Shown: positions 18,085-28,407, counted from the stretch's first letter. The stretch is DNA of 64,000 nucleotides from an uncultured Jannaschia sp. (GCF_947503795.1 NZ_CANNEZ010000002.1:124001-188000); one strand, 5' to 3'. Program-made: numbers and translations. Notes: a model not told the origin generated them from the sequence alone.

Positions 18085-18120
18085 CCGGGGGGCCAGCCCC
18101 CCGGACCCCCCGGCATATTT
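18085..18120. repeat. GC-rich stem-loop followed by GCATATTT (dispersed Rhodobacterales-type element)
   Basis: A perfect 8-bp stem, CCGGGGGG at 18085 and CCCCCCGG at 18097 around CCAG, is followed by a further C-run and GGCATATTTCC. Elements of this kind, a run of C and G with an A/T tail, are common between genes in Rhodobacterales genomes as far as I know. It sits between the convergent small exported gene and xseA, so it may also terminate transcription. Confidence 0.6.
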
Positions 18121-18143
18121 CCTGGAACATCGATTGCGGGGAC

Positions 18144-19751
18144 TCAGAGCAGCGTGCCCTGATCGGGGGGCGGCGGCTTGGCCTTCCGGCGGGCGGGCGC
18201 GCCGAGCGCCACGCGACCATCCTTGAATTCGATCTCGAGGCGGGCGGAGGCGCGGGCCTCGGCCGCGGTCGTGAGCACCATGTCGTCGCCGTCGCGGACG
18301 ATGGCGAAGCCCCGCGCGAGGGTCGCGTTGTGGCTGAGCGTCTCGTTGAGGCGACCCAGGGCGGCGAGGTGCTGCGCACGCGCACGCTGGCCTCCGCCCG
18401 CCACGTCCGAGAGCCGACGGAGACGGGCGTCGAGCCGTTCGCGCGCGCGGGCGGTGGCGCGGGTCAGAGCATCGGTCCGCAAGCGGAGCGCGGCGAGCCG
18501 GGCGGCCGGTCGTTCGCCCAACCGATGGCCCGCGCGCAGCAAGCTCGACGCGACGCGATCGAGACGGGCCTGCGCCTCGGTCCGGCGGCGCGGCAGCCCC
18601 GCATCGAGGCGCAGGGCCAGTGCCGCGAGCGTCCTGCGGCGCTCGGCGACGCGGGCCGCCACGGCCTGCGGCGTGCTGCGCCCTTCGAGCCGCGAGAAGG
18701 CGACGCGGGCGCGGGCGGTGCGACCGCGCAGCGCCACCGGCAGCCGCTCGGACAGGGTATCGAGGCGTTGCGCCGGTCCCGCCAGGACGGCGTCCGGTCG
18801 CGGCAGCCCGCGGGCGAGGTCGGTCAGGCGCTGCCGCCGGGCGGTGACGTGACCCCGCGCGGCGCGCGCCTGCCGCGTGGCAAGGTCGCGAATGGCGGCG
18901 GCGAGGTCGAGGCGCACGGGCACCGCCATCTCGGCGGCAGCGGTCGGTGTCGGCGCGCGGCGGTCGGCGGCGTGGTCGATCAGCGTTGTGTCCGTCTCGT
19001 GACCCACGGCCGAGATCAGCGGGATCGTGCAGTCGGCGGCGGCGCGCACGACCACCTCCTCGTTGAAGCCCCAGAGATCCTCGATCGAGCCGCCGCCGCG
19101 CGCCACGATCAGAAGGTCCGGCCGGGGGGTCGCCCCGCCGGGGGCCAGCGCGTCGAAGCCCCGGATCGCGCGCGCCACCTCGCCCGCGGAGGCTTTCCCC
19201 TGCACGGACACGGGCCAGATCAGGACATGGCGGGGGAAGCGGTCGGCCAGCCGGTGCAGGATGTCGCGGATCACCGCCCCCTGCGGCGAGGTGACGACGC
19301 CGATCACGTCGGGCAGGTAGGGGATCGCGCGCTTGGCCGAGGGCTCGAACAGCCCTTCGGCGGCGAGCTGGGCGCGGCGCTTCTCCAGCATCGCCAGAAG
19401 CGCGCCCTGCCCCGCGACCTGCACCTCGTCGACATTGAGCTGGTACTTGGACATCGAGGCCGCAAACGACGTCATCTTGCCCGTCGCGACGATCTCCATC
19501 CCCTCCTCGGGGATCACCGAGAGGCCAGCCACCTGCCCCTTCCACGACGTGCAGGAGAGGACCGAGCGGTCGTCCTTGATATCGAAATAGAGATGCCCGG
19601 AGCGGGCGCGCATCACTTTCGAGACCTCGCCCCGCACGCGGACGCGACCGAACGTGCCCTCGAGGGTCTTCTTCACCGCGCCCGAGATCTCGGAGACGGT
19701 GAACTCGGCCTCGTTGCGGCCGGGGCGGGGGTCGTCGATCAGGTCGTCCAT
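18144..19751 (-). CDS. xseA: Exodeoxyribonuclease VII large subunit
   Basis: A 535-residue XseA. The N-terminal OB-fold domain (FTVSEISGAVKKTLEG, VRGEVSKVMRARSGHLYFDIKD) is followed by the catalytic domain with GVVTSPQGAVIRDILHR, ARGGGSIEDLWGFNEE and SAVGHETDTTLID. The long arginine-rich helical part at 270-470 matches the coiled-coil that holds the small subunits. Exonuclease VII degrades single-stranded DNA from both ends. xseB is not next to it in this window. It diverges from purD. Confidence 0.96.
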   Translation of the reverse strand: MDDLIDDPRPGRNEAEFTVSEISGAVKKTLEGTFGRVRVRGEVSKVMRARSGHLYFDIKDDRSVLSCTSWKGQVAGLSVIPEEGMEIVATGKMTSFAASMSKYQLNVDEVQVAGQGALLAMLEKRRAQLAAEGLFEPSAKRAIPYLPDVIGVVTSPQGAVIRDILHRLADRFPRHVLIWPVSVQGKASAGEVARAIRGFDALAPGGATPRPDLLIVARGGGSIEDLWGFNEEVVVRAAADCTIPLISAVGHETDTTLIDHAADRRAPTPTAAAEMAVPVRLDLAAAIRDLATRQARAARGHVTARRQRLTDLARGLPRPDAVLAGPAQRLDTLSERLPVALRGRTARARVAFSRLEGRSTPQAVAARVAERRRTLAALALRLDAGLPRRRTEAQARLDRVASSLLRAGHRLGERPAARLAALRLRTDALTRATARARERLDARLRRLSDVAGGGQRARAQHLAALGRLNETLSHNATLARGFAIVRDGDDMVLTTAAEARASARLEIEFKDGRVALGAPARRKAKPPPPDQGTLL

Positions 19752-19864
19752 GAGGCTCGGTCTAGCGCGGCGTCGGCCGGGCCACCAGCGGCGCGGACCC
19801 GCGTGGCTTGCCCCCTCGCGGCGGGCTGCCTACACCCACCCCCGGATCACAGGGGCGCGCGACC

Positions 19865-21115
19865 ATGAACATCCTCATCCTCGGCGGCGGCGGGCGCGAG
19901 CACAGCATCGCTTGGGCCGTCCTTCAGAACCCCAAATGCGACCGGCTGATCGTGGCGCCGGGCAATGCGGGCATCGCCGAGATCGCGGAATGCGCCGATC
20001 TCGACATCCTCGACGGCGCGGCAGTGGCCGACTGGGCCTGCGAGGAGAGCGTGGACCTCGTGATCGTCGGCCCCGAGGCGCCGCTGGCCGCGGGCGTGGC
20101 GGACGCGCTGACCGGCGCGGGGATCGCGGTATTCGGGCCGTCGGCGGCGGCCGCGCGGCTCGAGGCGTCGAAAGCCTTCACCAAGGAGATTTGCGCCGCC
20201 GTGGAGGCACCGACGGCGGACTACGCGCGGTTCGACGCGCTGGAGCCCGCGCTGGCCCATGTCAGGGCGGAGGGTGCCCCGATCGTGGTCAAGGCCGACG
20301 GTCTGGCCGCGGGCAAGGGCGTCACCGTCGCCACGACCGTGGCCGAAGCCGAGGCCGCGCTGCGGCACATCTTCGACGGCGGCGACGGCGCCGTGGTCAT
20401 CGAGGCGCTCCTGACCGGCGAGGAGGCGTCGTTCTTCTGCCTCGTGGACGGCGAAGACGTGCTGCCGATCGGCTCGGCGCAGGATCACAAGCGGATCGGC
20501 GAAGGCGACACGGGGCCGAATACCGGCGGCATGGGGGCCTATTCCCCCGCGCCGGTGATGACGCCCGAGGTCGAGGCGCGCGCCTTGTCCGAGATCGTGC
20601 GCCCGACCATGGCCGAGATGTCGCGGCGGGGCACGCCGATGCGCGGCGTGCTGTTCGTCGGCTTGATGATCGAGGACGGCGCGCCGAGCCTCGTGGAATA
20701 CAACGTCCGTTTTGGTGACCCCGAATGCCAATGCCTGATGATGCGGCTGGGCGGGCAGGCGCTGGACCTGATGATGGCCTGTGCCGAAGGGCGGCTGGAC
20801 GCGGCGCGCGTCAACTGGGCCGACGATCACGCGATGTGCGTCGTGATGGCCGCGCGGGGCTATCCGGGCGCGGCCGCCACGGGCGGGAAAATCGCCGGGC
20901 TGGGCGCCCTGCCGCGCACGTCGGGCGCGATGATGTTTCACGCGGGAACCGCCGAGCGGGACGGTGCCGTGGTCGCCATCGGCGGCCGCGTGCTGGGGGC
21001 CACGGCACGGGCCGGGACGTTGGCCGAGGCGCGGGACGCGGCCTACGCGATGGTCGATGCGGTGGAGTGGTCGGACGCGGTCTGGCGGCGCGATATCGGG
21101 TGGCGTGCGCTGTGA
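19865..21115 (+). CDS. purD: Phosphoribosylamine--glycine ligase (GAR synthetase)
   Basis: A 416-residue ATP-grasp enzyme for the second step of purine synthesis. The start MNILILGGGGREHSIAW is the family N terminus; the frame is open further upstream without similarity. Motifs include APGNAGIAE, VKADGLAAGKGV, DHKRIGEGDTGPNTGGMGAY and EYNVRFGDPE. Its stop overlaps a GTG start of the next gene by four bases. Confidence 0.97.
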   Translation: MNILILGGGGREHSIAWAVLQNPKCDRLIVAPGNAGIAEIAECADLDILDGAAVADWACEESVDLVIVGPEAPLAAGVADALTGAGIAVFGPSAAAARLEASKAFTKEICAAVEAPTADYARFDALEPALAHVRAEGAPIVVKADGLAAGKGVTVATTVAEAEAALRHIFDGGDGAVVIEALLTGEEASFFCLVDGEDVLPIGSAQDHKRIGEGDTGPNTGGMGAYSPAPVMTPEVEARALSEIVRPTMAEMSRRGTPMRGVLFVGLMIEDGAPSLVEYNVRFGDPECQCLMMRLGGQALDLMMACAEGRLDAARVNWADDHAMCVVMAARGYPGAAATGGKIAGLGALPRTSGAMMFHAGTAERDGAVVAIGGRVLGATARAGTLAEARDAAYAMVDAVEWSDAVWRRDIGWRAL

Positions 21116-21471
21116 CATGGGCTGGGCCCGCGCTGGTCGCCGCGCGCTGGCTGATCGCGGTGCTCTTCGCGGCGGGGGCGGTGCAGAAGGCGGTCGATCC
21201 CGGCGCCGCGGGCGCGCTCCTGATCGGGCGCGGCCTGCCCGAAGGGCTGGTCTGGCCCGCGCTGGCCTACAACGCCGCCGCCGCGCTGGCGCTGGTTGCG
21301 GGCTGGCGCGTGGTGCCGGTCGCGCTGTCGCTCGCGGCCTATTCGGGGCTGACCAGCCTATTCCACCTGGTCCCTGACGATCCATGGCAGATGTCGATCT
21401 TCGTCAAGAACTGGGCCATTGCGGGTGGCTGCCTGTCGCTGGCCGTGGCGGCGGCGCGCCCGGCCTCATGA
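21112..21471 (+). CDS. Small DoxX-like membrane protein
   Basis: A 119-residue protein with four predicted membrane helices, in the size range of DoxX/DoxD-like proteins. It starts with GTG inside the purD stop (GTGA overlap), so it is co-translated with purD. Motifs are FAAGAVQKAVDP in helix 1, and LFHLVPDDPWQMSIFVKNWAI near the end, where DoxX proteins carry a conserved H/K-N pattern. The role is unclear; some relatives take part in redox or sulphur metabolism in the membrane. Confidence 0.75.
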   Translation: MTWAGPALVAARWLIAVLFAAGAVQKAVDPGAAGALLIGRGLPEGLVWPALAYNAAAALALVAGWRVVPVALSLAAYSGLTSLFHLVPDDPWQMSIFVKNWAIAGGCLSLAVAAARPAS

Positions 21472-21855
21472 CATCGGCTCGCCGTCGCATCCCAGAAGGC
21501 TGTCGCGCAGGTCGGTGACCCGCTGGACTTCGCCCGTGTCCGTCGCGCGGTAATGGAGCGCGCCGTCCGCCTCGAACGGCACCCAGCACCAGTCGATGTC
21601 CGGCCGGTCCTCGTAGCGAAAGCAGATCTCGTCGCCGACCGCCCGCACCTCGCCATGGGCGCATTCGCCGTTGGCGCGGGTCCAGACGGTGCGGCGGCGA
21701 TCGATGAACCGCTCGGCCCCGACGATCTGGCCGGTCCCGGGGATCACGAAGGTCACCGTGCGGCCCGCGACGGCATCGAGAAAAGCCTCGGGCGTCACCG
21801 GCGTCTCGGCCAGCGCGGGCGCGGCCAGCAGGAGGGCGGCGATCAGGGCGCGCAT
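21466..21855 (-). CDS. Small exported four-cysteine protein, paralogue of 17651-18046
   Basis: A 129-residue protein with a signal peptide (MRALIAALLLAAPALA). The mature part reads VTPEAFLDAVAGRT, ANGECAHG, ICFRYEDRP, WCWVPF and a final GCDGEPMS, aligning along its whole length with the protein at 17651. The stop overlaps the end of the convergent DoxX-like gene by six bases, and its start overlaps the end of the VCBS-repeat gene by 13 bases, so it is probably the third gene of a ferredoxin-VCBS-exported protein unit. Function unknown. Confidence 0.78.
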   Translation of the reverse strand: MRALIAALLLAAPALAETPVTPEAFLDAVAGRTVTFVIPGTGQIVGAERFIDRRRTVWTRANGECAHGEVRAVGDEICFRYEDRPDIDWCWVPFEADGALHYRATDTGEVQRVTDLRDSLLGCDGEPMS

Positions 21856-22675
21856 GTCAGGGGCGTGCCGTCGCGCCACGGACCGAGGTCGCGGGTCTCG
21901 AAGGTGCCGCCGTGGACGGCCACGGCCAGCCGCCGCGACCAATCAGCGGAGGCGAGGATCAGGATCGGGCCTTCGCCGCAGCGGATCAGCCCGCCCTCGA
22001 TGGTCTCACCACCGATCCGGTGGTTGGTCACACCGTCGAGCGCCGCGACCTCGCGCAGCGCCCCGTCGGCGTAGCGCCAGATCCGCAGGCGTTTGGCCAG
22101 GTGTGGACGGTCGACATAGGCCAGCTCGACCGCGCCGTCGCCGTCCAGATCGCCGATGCCCGCCGGGGCCAGCCAGCGGTTGCGCCGGCCAATGAACGGC
22201 GTGGCCGCAAGCAGCTCAAGCCCGTCGCCCCGCGCGGCATAGATGACGAGCTGCGCGCCGTCGGTCAGCGACGACCGGACGGCCATCACCTCAGCGCGGC
22301 CGTCGCCATCCACGTCGTGCAGGCGCGGCGCGATATCCTCGAAGACGTGGCCGTCACCCGCCGCGACGCGCCGAATGTGGCATGTCGCCGTGTCGGGCTG
22401 GATGACGGCGGCGAGGGTCAGCGCGTCCTCGACACCACCCATGATGCCGTGGCCGTAGATGTCGGTCGGATCGGCGTACCAAGCGGCACTGGCACCCGTG
22501 AGCGAGAGCGTCTGGCTACCGGGCAGCGCATCCGCCATCGCATCCGGCAGGCACGCCCAGGCCGGCAGCGCGCCGAGCGCCGCAAGCGCCATCGCCACGG
22601 GTGCGATGGCCCGCCGCGCGGCGCGGGCGCAGCGGACGGCCAGGCGGGACAGCGGACACGCCGCCCCCGCCGCCA

Positions 22676-22676
<1 letters not shown>
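21843..22676 (-). CDS. Exported VCBS/FG-GAP repeat protein
   Basis: A 277-residue protein. After a basic N terminus there is a hydrophobic segment ending ALPAWA, then a mature part starting CLPDAMAD. Two calcium-binding-like repeat loops are visible, HDVDGDGRAEVMAV and GDLDGDGAVELAYV, as in FG-GAP/VCBS beta-propeller proteins. The start overlaps the ferredoxin stop by one base, so the genes are coupled. The conserved CPL-type role is unknown; such proteins are often secreted or surface-bound. Confidence 0.75.
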
Positions 22677-23680
<1,004 letters not shown>

Positions 23681-23684
<4 letters not shown>

Positions 23685-24403
23685 CGGGCGCGACGGGCGA
23701 CCGCCTGATCGCGGTGGATTGGCTCCGGACGATGGCGCTGGTCCACATGGTGGCGTTCCATTTCCTCTTCGACCTGCGGCTCTACGGCCTTCTCGCCCCC
23801 GACACCCTCGGGCCGTGGTTCGCGCTCTGGGCCAAGGGCATCGCGGGCAGCTTCCTGTTCCTCGCCGGGCTGTCCCTCTGGCTGGCCCATGGCACGGTGT
23901 TCCGGGCGCGCGGGTTCCTGACCCGTCTCGCGGTGCTCGTGGCGGCGGCGGCGGCGGTGTCGCTGGCGACCTACGTGGCGGTGCCGGGGGCCTGGGTCCG
24001 GTTCGGCATCCTGCATTCGATCGCGCTCGCCTCGGTGCTCGCTCTGCCGTTCCTGCGCATGCGGTGGTGGCTCACGGCGGCCGGGGCGGTCGTGGTTCTC
24101 ACGGTGCTGCCGAAGCTGCGGAACGAGGCGCTGGGCGGTGTCTGGTGGCTCTGGTCCGGCCTCGGCGCCGGGCCGATCCCGCCCATGATCGATTACGAGC
24201 CGATGGTGCCGTGGCTGGCCCCGCTACTGGCCGGGCTGGCCTTCGGGCAAGCGGGGGGTGCGCGGCTCTTGCGCTGGCGCATTCCGCGGGTGCGGTGGGC
24301 GAAGCGGCTGGCTTGGCCGGGGCGGCATACGCTGGCGATCTACCTGATCCATCAACCGGTGCTGATCGGCCTGATCCTGGGTTGGGTCTGGCTCACCGGC
24401 TGA
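23681..24403 (+). CDS. DUF1624 / heparan-alpha-glucosaminide N-acetyltransferase-like membrane protein
   Basis: A 240-residue polytopic membrane protein starting with GTG inside the stop of the lipoprotein gene. The opening RLIAVDWLRTMALVHMVAFHF and the internal GSFLFLAGLSLWLAHG are typical of the DUF1624 acyltransferase-like family. RHTLAIYLIHQPVLIGLI at the end is the usual final helix. These proteins may transfer acyl groups across the membrane; coupling to a cell-wall lipoprotein hints at envelope modification, which is an inference. Confidence 0.82.
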
Positions 24404-24447
24404 GAGATGATCGGGGCGGGCGTCCCCTCGCGGACTGCCCAAATACG

Positions 24448-24473
24448 AAACGGGCGCCCGAAGGCGCCCGTTT
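24448..24473. terminator. Bidirectional terminator between convergent genes
   Basis: An 11-bp stem (AAACGGGCGCC at 24448, GGCGCCCGTTT at 24463) closed by a CGAA loop. It has A/T ends on both sides, so it can serve the DUF1624 gene and the minus-strand protease gene. Confidence 0.75.
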
Positions 24474-24491
24474 GCCGTCATTCCGTAATGG

Positions 24492-25961
24492 TCACTCGTC
24501 GTCGAGCGAAAGCGCCACGAAGCGGGCGTCGCCGGAGCGGCGCGTCAGGAGGAGGAAGGACGTCTGGCCCGCCTCCCGCGCCTCGTCGAGGCGCGCTTCG
24601 AGTTCGGCCACCGTCTCGACGCGGACCTGGCCCGCTTCCTCGATCAGGTCGCCCGCGCGCAGGCCCTTGCCGTAGGCCGAGCTGTCGGGGTCGATATCCG
24701 ACACCACAAGTCCCGAGGCGTCGCCGTCCAGCCCGAGCTGCTGACGCAGCTCTTCGGTCAGGGTCGAGACGGTCATGCCCAGCAGTTCCGCCTCGCCGAC
24801 CTCCTCGGGATCGGCTTCGGCCGAGGCGGGGACGGCGCGCTCGGCTTCCTCGCGGCGACCCAGCGTGACCAGAAGCGTCTCGGTCTGGCCATCACGGAAG
24901 ACGGTGACGCGCACGGCCTCGCCCACGGGCGCGTTGCCGACGGTGCGCACGAGTTCACGCGTGTCGGCGATTTCGCGACCGTCGAAGGTCAGGATCACGT
25001 CGCGCACCTCGATCCCGGCCTCGCGGGCGGGGCCTTCGGGCACGTCGGTGATGAGCGCGCCCGATGCGGCGTCCAGCCCGAGGCTCTCGGCCAGCTCCTC
25101 GTCGACGTCCTGGATGCGCACGCCGAGCCAGCCCCGCCGGGTCTCGCCGAACTCCTGAAGCTGGTCGACGACGCGGGTGACGACGTTGGACGACATCGCA
25201 AAGCCGATCCCGATCGAGCCGCCATTGGGCGACAGGATCGCGGTGTTCACGCCGATCACCTCGCCGTCCATGTTGAAGAGCGGGCCGCCCGAATTGCCAC
25301 GATTGATGGCGGCGTCGGTCTGGATGTAGTCGTCATAGGCGCCCTGAAGTTCGCGCCCGACCGACGACACGATGCCTGCCGAAACCGAGAAGCCCTGGCC
25401 CAGCGGGTTGCCCATGGCCATGACCCAGTCGCCCGTGCGCATGGCGGTGGAATCGCCGAAGGGCACGAAGGCCAGCGGGGTGCCGAACTCGACCTTGAGA
25501 ACGGCGATGTCGGTGTTGGGATCGGTGCCCACGACCTCGGCCGGAAGCTCCTTGCCATCGTAGAACTCGATCAGGATCTCGTCGGCGTTCTCGATGACGT
25601 GATTGTTGGTGACGACATAGCCGTCCTCGGAGATGACGAAGCCTGAGCCCAGCGCGCTGCCACGGCGGCGGGGGCGTTCCTCGGGGGCGCCGTCGGGCGC
25701 GTTGCGGCGGCGGAACTCCTCGAAGAAATCCTCGAGCGGGTTGCCTTCGTTCGGGCCACCCGAGGTGGACGCGACGGATGTGTTGGTCGTGATGTTGACG
25801 ACCGAGTTGGCGACCTGGTCGACGAGGTCGGCGAAGGTGTCCGGGCGGCTCTGGGCCGCGGCGGAGAGCGTCGAGACGAGCAGCATCGCAAGTCCCAGCA
25901 CGGCGACCGCGAGCGCGTGGAACGCGGTGCGGGGTCGCTGCAGATTCGTGTCTGTGAACAA
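24492..25961 (-). CDS. Do-family periplasmic serine endoprotease (DegP/HtrA-like)
   Basis: A 489-residue protein with a signal segment (ALAVAVLGLAMLLVSTLSAAAQ), a trypsin-like domain with the triad His in TNNHVI, Asp in NTDIAVLK and Ser in RGNSGGPL, then two PDZ domains (~270-370 and ~410-485). It refolds or degrades damaged envelope proteins. The start is placed at TTG 25961 because AGGAGGG lies seven bases upstream; an open frame reaches ATG 26036 but its extra residues do not look like a signal N-region. It lies downstream of hflC-hflK, giving an envelope-proteolysis cluster. Confidence 0.93.
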   Translation of the reverse strand: MFTDTNLQRPRTAFHALAVAVLGLAMLLVSTLSAAAQSRPDTFADLVDQVANSVVNITTNTSVASTSGGPNEGNPLEDFFEEFRRRNAPDGAPEERPRRRGSALGSGFVISEDGYVVTNNHVIENADEILIEFYDGKELPAEVVGTDPNTDIAVLKVEFGTPLAFVPFGDSTAMRTGDWVMAMGNPLGQGFSVSAGIVSSVGRELQGAYDDYIQTDAAINRGNSGGPLFNMDGEVIGVNTAILSPNGGSIGIGFAMSSNVVTRVVDQLQEFGETRRGWLGVRIQDVDEELAESLGLDAASGALITDVPEGPAREAGIEVRDVILTFDGREIADTRELVRTVGNAPVGEAVRVTVFRDGQTETLLVTLGRREEAERAVPASAEADPEEVGEAELLGMTVSTLTEELRQQLGLDGDASGLVVSDIDPDSSAYGKGLRAGDLIEEAGQVRVETVAELEARLDEAREAGQTSFLLLTRRSGDARFVALSLDDE

Positions 25962-26133
25962 GGTGTTCCCTCCTGGTGTACCTGTCCGCGCCCGGTTCGG
26001 CCGGGCGGCGATGCGTGGCATATCCGCACCGCTCACGGGACATTCAACGCACGGGCGGTCACATGACCGTGACGCGCCCGGTTCCGATCAAGGTAGGTCC
26101 GCGCGCCGCCGCTGCCAAGGGAGCGGACATGCA

Positions 26134-26159
26134 AAGGGCCGCCCCGAGGAGCGGCCCTT
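26134..26159 (-). terminator. Terminator-like hairpin after hflC
   Basis: A 9-bp stem (AAGGGCCGC at 26134, GCGGCCCTT at 26151) with an 8-base loop lies 27 bp past the hflC stop. Read on the minus strand it is followed by only a short TT stretch, so it is a weak intrinsic terminator. Confidence 0.5.
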
Positions 26160-26185
26160 CTGGTCCGGGCGCCGGGGCGCCGGTG

Positions 26186-27238
26186 TCAGTTCCCGGTGGC
26201 GGGCACGATCTCGACCTCGGTGGTCGTGGGCGCGGCGTTGCCGCCGGTGGCCTCGGGCGCCTCGTCATCCGTCGTGGCCTCGACCGTCACGTCGGCCTCG
26301 TCCCCCTCGGCGACGTTGCCGAGATCGACAGAGCCCGCGGCCGACGGCGGTGCCGGCGCGCGGTCGTCACCCGGCAGGCGGTCGGTCTTGAGGTAGTCGA
26401 AGAACTCCGAATCCGGGCTGAGGACCAGCGTCGAGTTGGACCCCTGCAGCGCTCGCGTATAGGCGGTCAGCGAGCGGTAGAACTCGAAGAACTCCGGGTC
26501 CTCGCTGAAGGCCGTCGCGAAGATCGCGTTGCGGCGCGCATCGGCCTCGCCTCGGGCGATCTCGCTTTCGCGGGTCGCCTCGGAGGTCAGCTCGACCACG
26601 GTCCGGTCGGCCTGGGCACGGATCCGCTGGGCGGCTTCCTCGCCGCGCGCGATCTCGTCGGCGGCCTCGCGTTCGCGCTCGGCCCGCATCCGGGCGAAGG
26701 TCGCGTCAAGGTTCTGCGGCGGCAGGTCGGTGCGCTTGAGGCGCACGTCGATGATCTGAAGCCCCAGATTGGCCGCGCGCGACCGCGACCCCGATGCGAT
26801 CCGCGTCATCAGCGCGGCGCGATCCTCGGACAGGATCTCGTTGGAGGAGACCGAACCCAGGACTTCGCGCATCTGCGCCCGGATGATGTCGTCGAGGCGC
26901 TGCTCGGCCTGTTCGACGCCGCCGGTCGGGTTGGCTTCGCGGAACTGACGCAGGTCGGCGATCCGGTAGCGCGCGAAGGCGTCAACCACGAGGCGGCGGT
27001 CATCCGAGGGCGTGACCTCGATCGGGTCGATGTCGCGCGACAGGATGCGGTCGTCGTAGTAGGCGACGTCCTGAATCAGCGGCCATTTGAACGCGAGGCC
27101 CGGATCCGTCTTGACGTCGACGACGCGACCGAACTGCAGCACGAGAGCCTTCTGGCGTTCGTCCACGACGTAGAGGGACGAGAAGATGCCCACGAGCACG
27201 ACGGCCACGATGGGGAGAAGGAAAGCGGAGCGCTTCAT
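26186..27238 (-). CDS. hflC: Membrane protease modulator HflC
   Basis: A 350-residue SPFH/band-7 protein with one N-terminal membrane helix (FLLPIVAVVLVGIFSSLYVV) and the family motifs VVDERQKALVLQFG, GLAFKWPLIQ and the long charged coiled-coil with RMRAEREREAADE. HflC forms with HflK a large complex that regulates FtsH. The last ~60 residues are an acidic, Thr/Ala-rich extension not usual in E. coli HflC. The start overlaps the hflK stop by one base. Confidence 0.95.
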   Translation of the reverse strand: MKRSAFLLPIVAVVLVGIFSSLYVVDERQKALVLQFGRVVDVKTDPGLAFKWPLIQDVAYYDDRILSRDIDPIEVTPSDDRRLVVDAFARYRIADLRQFREANPTGGVEQAEQRLDDIIRAQMREVLGSVSSNEILSEDRAALMTRIASGSRSRAANLGLQIIDVRLKRTDLPPQNLDATFARMRAEREREAADEIARGEEAAQRIRAQADRTVVELTSEATRESEIARGEADARRNAIFATAFSEDPEFFEFYRSLTAYTRALQGSNSTLVLSPDSEFFDYLKTDRLPGDDRAPAPPSAAGSVDLGNVAEGDEADVTVEATTDDEAPEATGGNAAPTTTEVEIVPATGN

Positions 27239-28407
27239 CAGTTGGTTCCCCCTTGGGTGGTGCGCCCGCCGCGCAGCTCGTTGAGCGGAAGGTACGGAAC
27301 GATGCCCTGCCCGCCATTGCCGCCGACATTGCCGTCGATGATGATCTTGTCGACGTCGCCGAAGACCTGCTCCATCGTCTCGAGATAGAGCCGCTTGCGG
27401 GTGACATCGGGGGCCAGCGCATACTCGCCCAGGACGGCGGAGAAGCGCGACGCCTCACCTTCGGCCTCGTTGACCACGCGGGCGCGATAACCCTCGGCCT
27501 GTTCGAGAAGCTGTGCTGCCTCACCACGCGCGCCGGCAAGGACCCGGTTGGCATAGGCATCGGCCTCGGATTGCAGACGATCGCGCTGCTGCTCGGCGGC
27601 CTGCACCTCGCGGAAGGCGTCGATGACCTGCTCGGGCGGGTCGGCGCGGTCGAAGTTCACGCGCAGCACCTGCATGCCCGAATCGTAGCTGTCGAGCGTG
27701 GCCTGGATCAGCAGGCGCAGCTCCTCGGCGATGATGCCACGGTCGCGGTTGAGGATCGGCGCGAGCTGCGAGCGGGCGACGATCTCGCGCATGGCCGATT
27801 CGGCCACGGCACGGATGGTCTGCTCGGGGTCGCGCAGGTTAAAGAGGAACATGGCCGGGTCGTTGATGTTCCAAACGACCTGAAAGTCGATATCGACGAC
27901 GTTCTCGTCGCCGGTCAGCATCAGGCCCTGTTCGGCGCGGCTGCCGCGGTTGACGCCGATGGCGACCGTCCGCTCCGAAGTAACCGACAGGACCTCCTTG
28001 GTGACGACAGGCCAGGGCGCGAAGTTGAGGCCCGGCTCGCCGATATCGGAGAAGTCACCGAAGAACAGCTCGACCGAGCGCTGGTCGGCCTGCACGCGGT
28101 AGAAGGACATGAAGAGCCACGCGATCACGAGGATCAGGAGGCCGATGCCGATGGTCGTGCGATTGATCTCGAAGCCGCCGCCCCCGCCGGAGCCGTTGGG
28201 ACGACGCGGCCCGCCGCTGCGACCGCCCATCAGGACGCGGAGCTGGTCCTGGCCCTTTTTCATCAGCTCGTCGATCTCGGGAATGTTGGGGCCGCCCTGG
28301 CCACCACGGGTCGGGGGCCTGCGCCCACCGGTCGGTCGGGAGCCGCGATCGTCGTCGCCGCCGCCGGAATTTCCACCGCCCCCCCAGGGGCCGCCAGGTC
28401 CTGCCAT
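27238..28407 (-). CDS. hflK: Membrane protease modulator HflK
   Basis: A 389-residue SPFH-domain partner of HflC. The Gly/Pro/Arg-rich cytoplasmic N terminus (WGGGGNSGGGDDDRG) precedes a membrane helix at ~85-105, then band-7 sequence VELFFGDFSDIGEPGLNFAPWP and a coiled-coil ending NVGGNGGQGIVPYLPLNEL. It is coupled to hflC by a one-base overlap. Upstream lies the gor gene on the same strand, with a 70-bp gap. Confidence 0.95.
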   Translation of the reverse strand: MAGPGGPWGGGGNSGGGDDDRGSRPTGGRRPPTRGGQGGPNIPEIDELMKKGQDQLRVLMGGRSGGPRRPNGSGGGGGFEINRTTIGIGLLILVIAWLFMSFYRVQADQRSVELFFGDFSDIGEPGLNFAPWPVVTKEVLSVTSERTVAIGVNRGSRAEQGLMLTGDENVVDIDFQVVWNINDPAMFLFNLRDPEQTIRAVAESAMREIVARSQLAPILNRDRGIIAEELRLLIQATLDSYDSGMQVLRVNFDRADPPEQVIDAFREVQAAEQQRDRLQSEADAYANRVLAGARGEAAQLLEQAEGYRARVVNEAEGEASRFSAVLGEYALAPDVTRKRLYLETMEQVFGDVDKIIIDGNVGGNGGQGIVPYLPLNELRGGRTTQGGTN

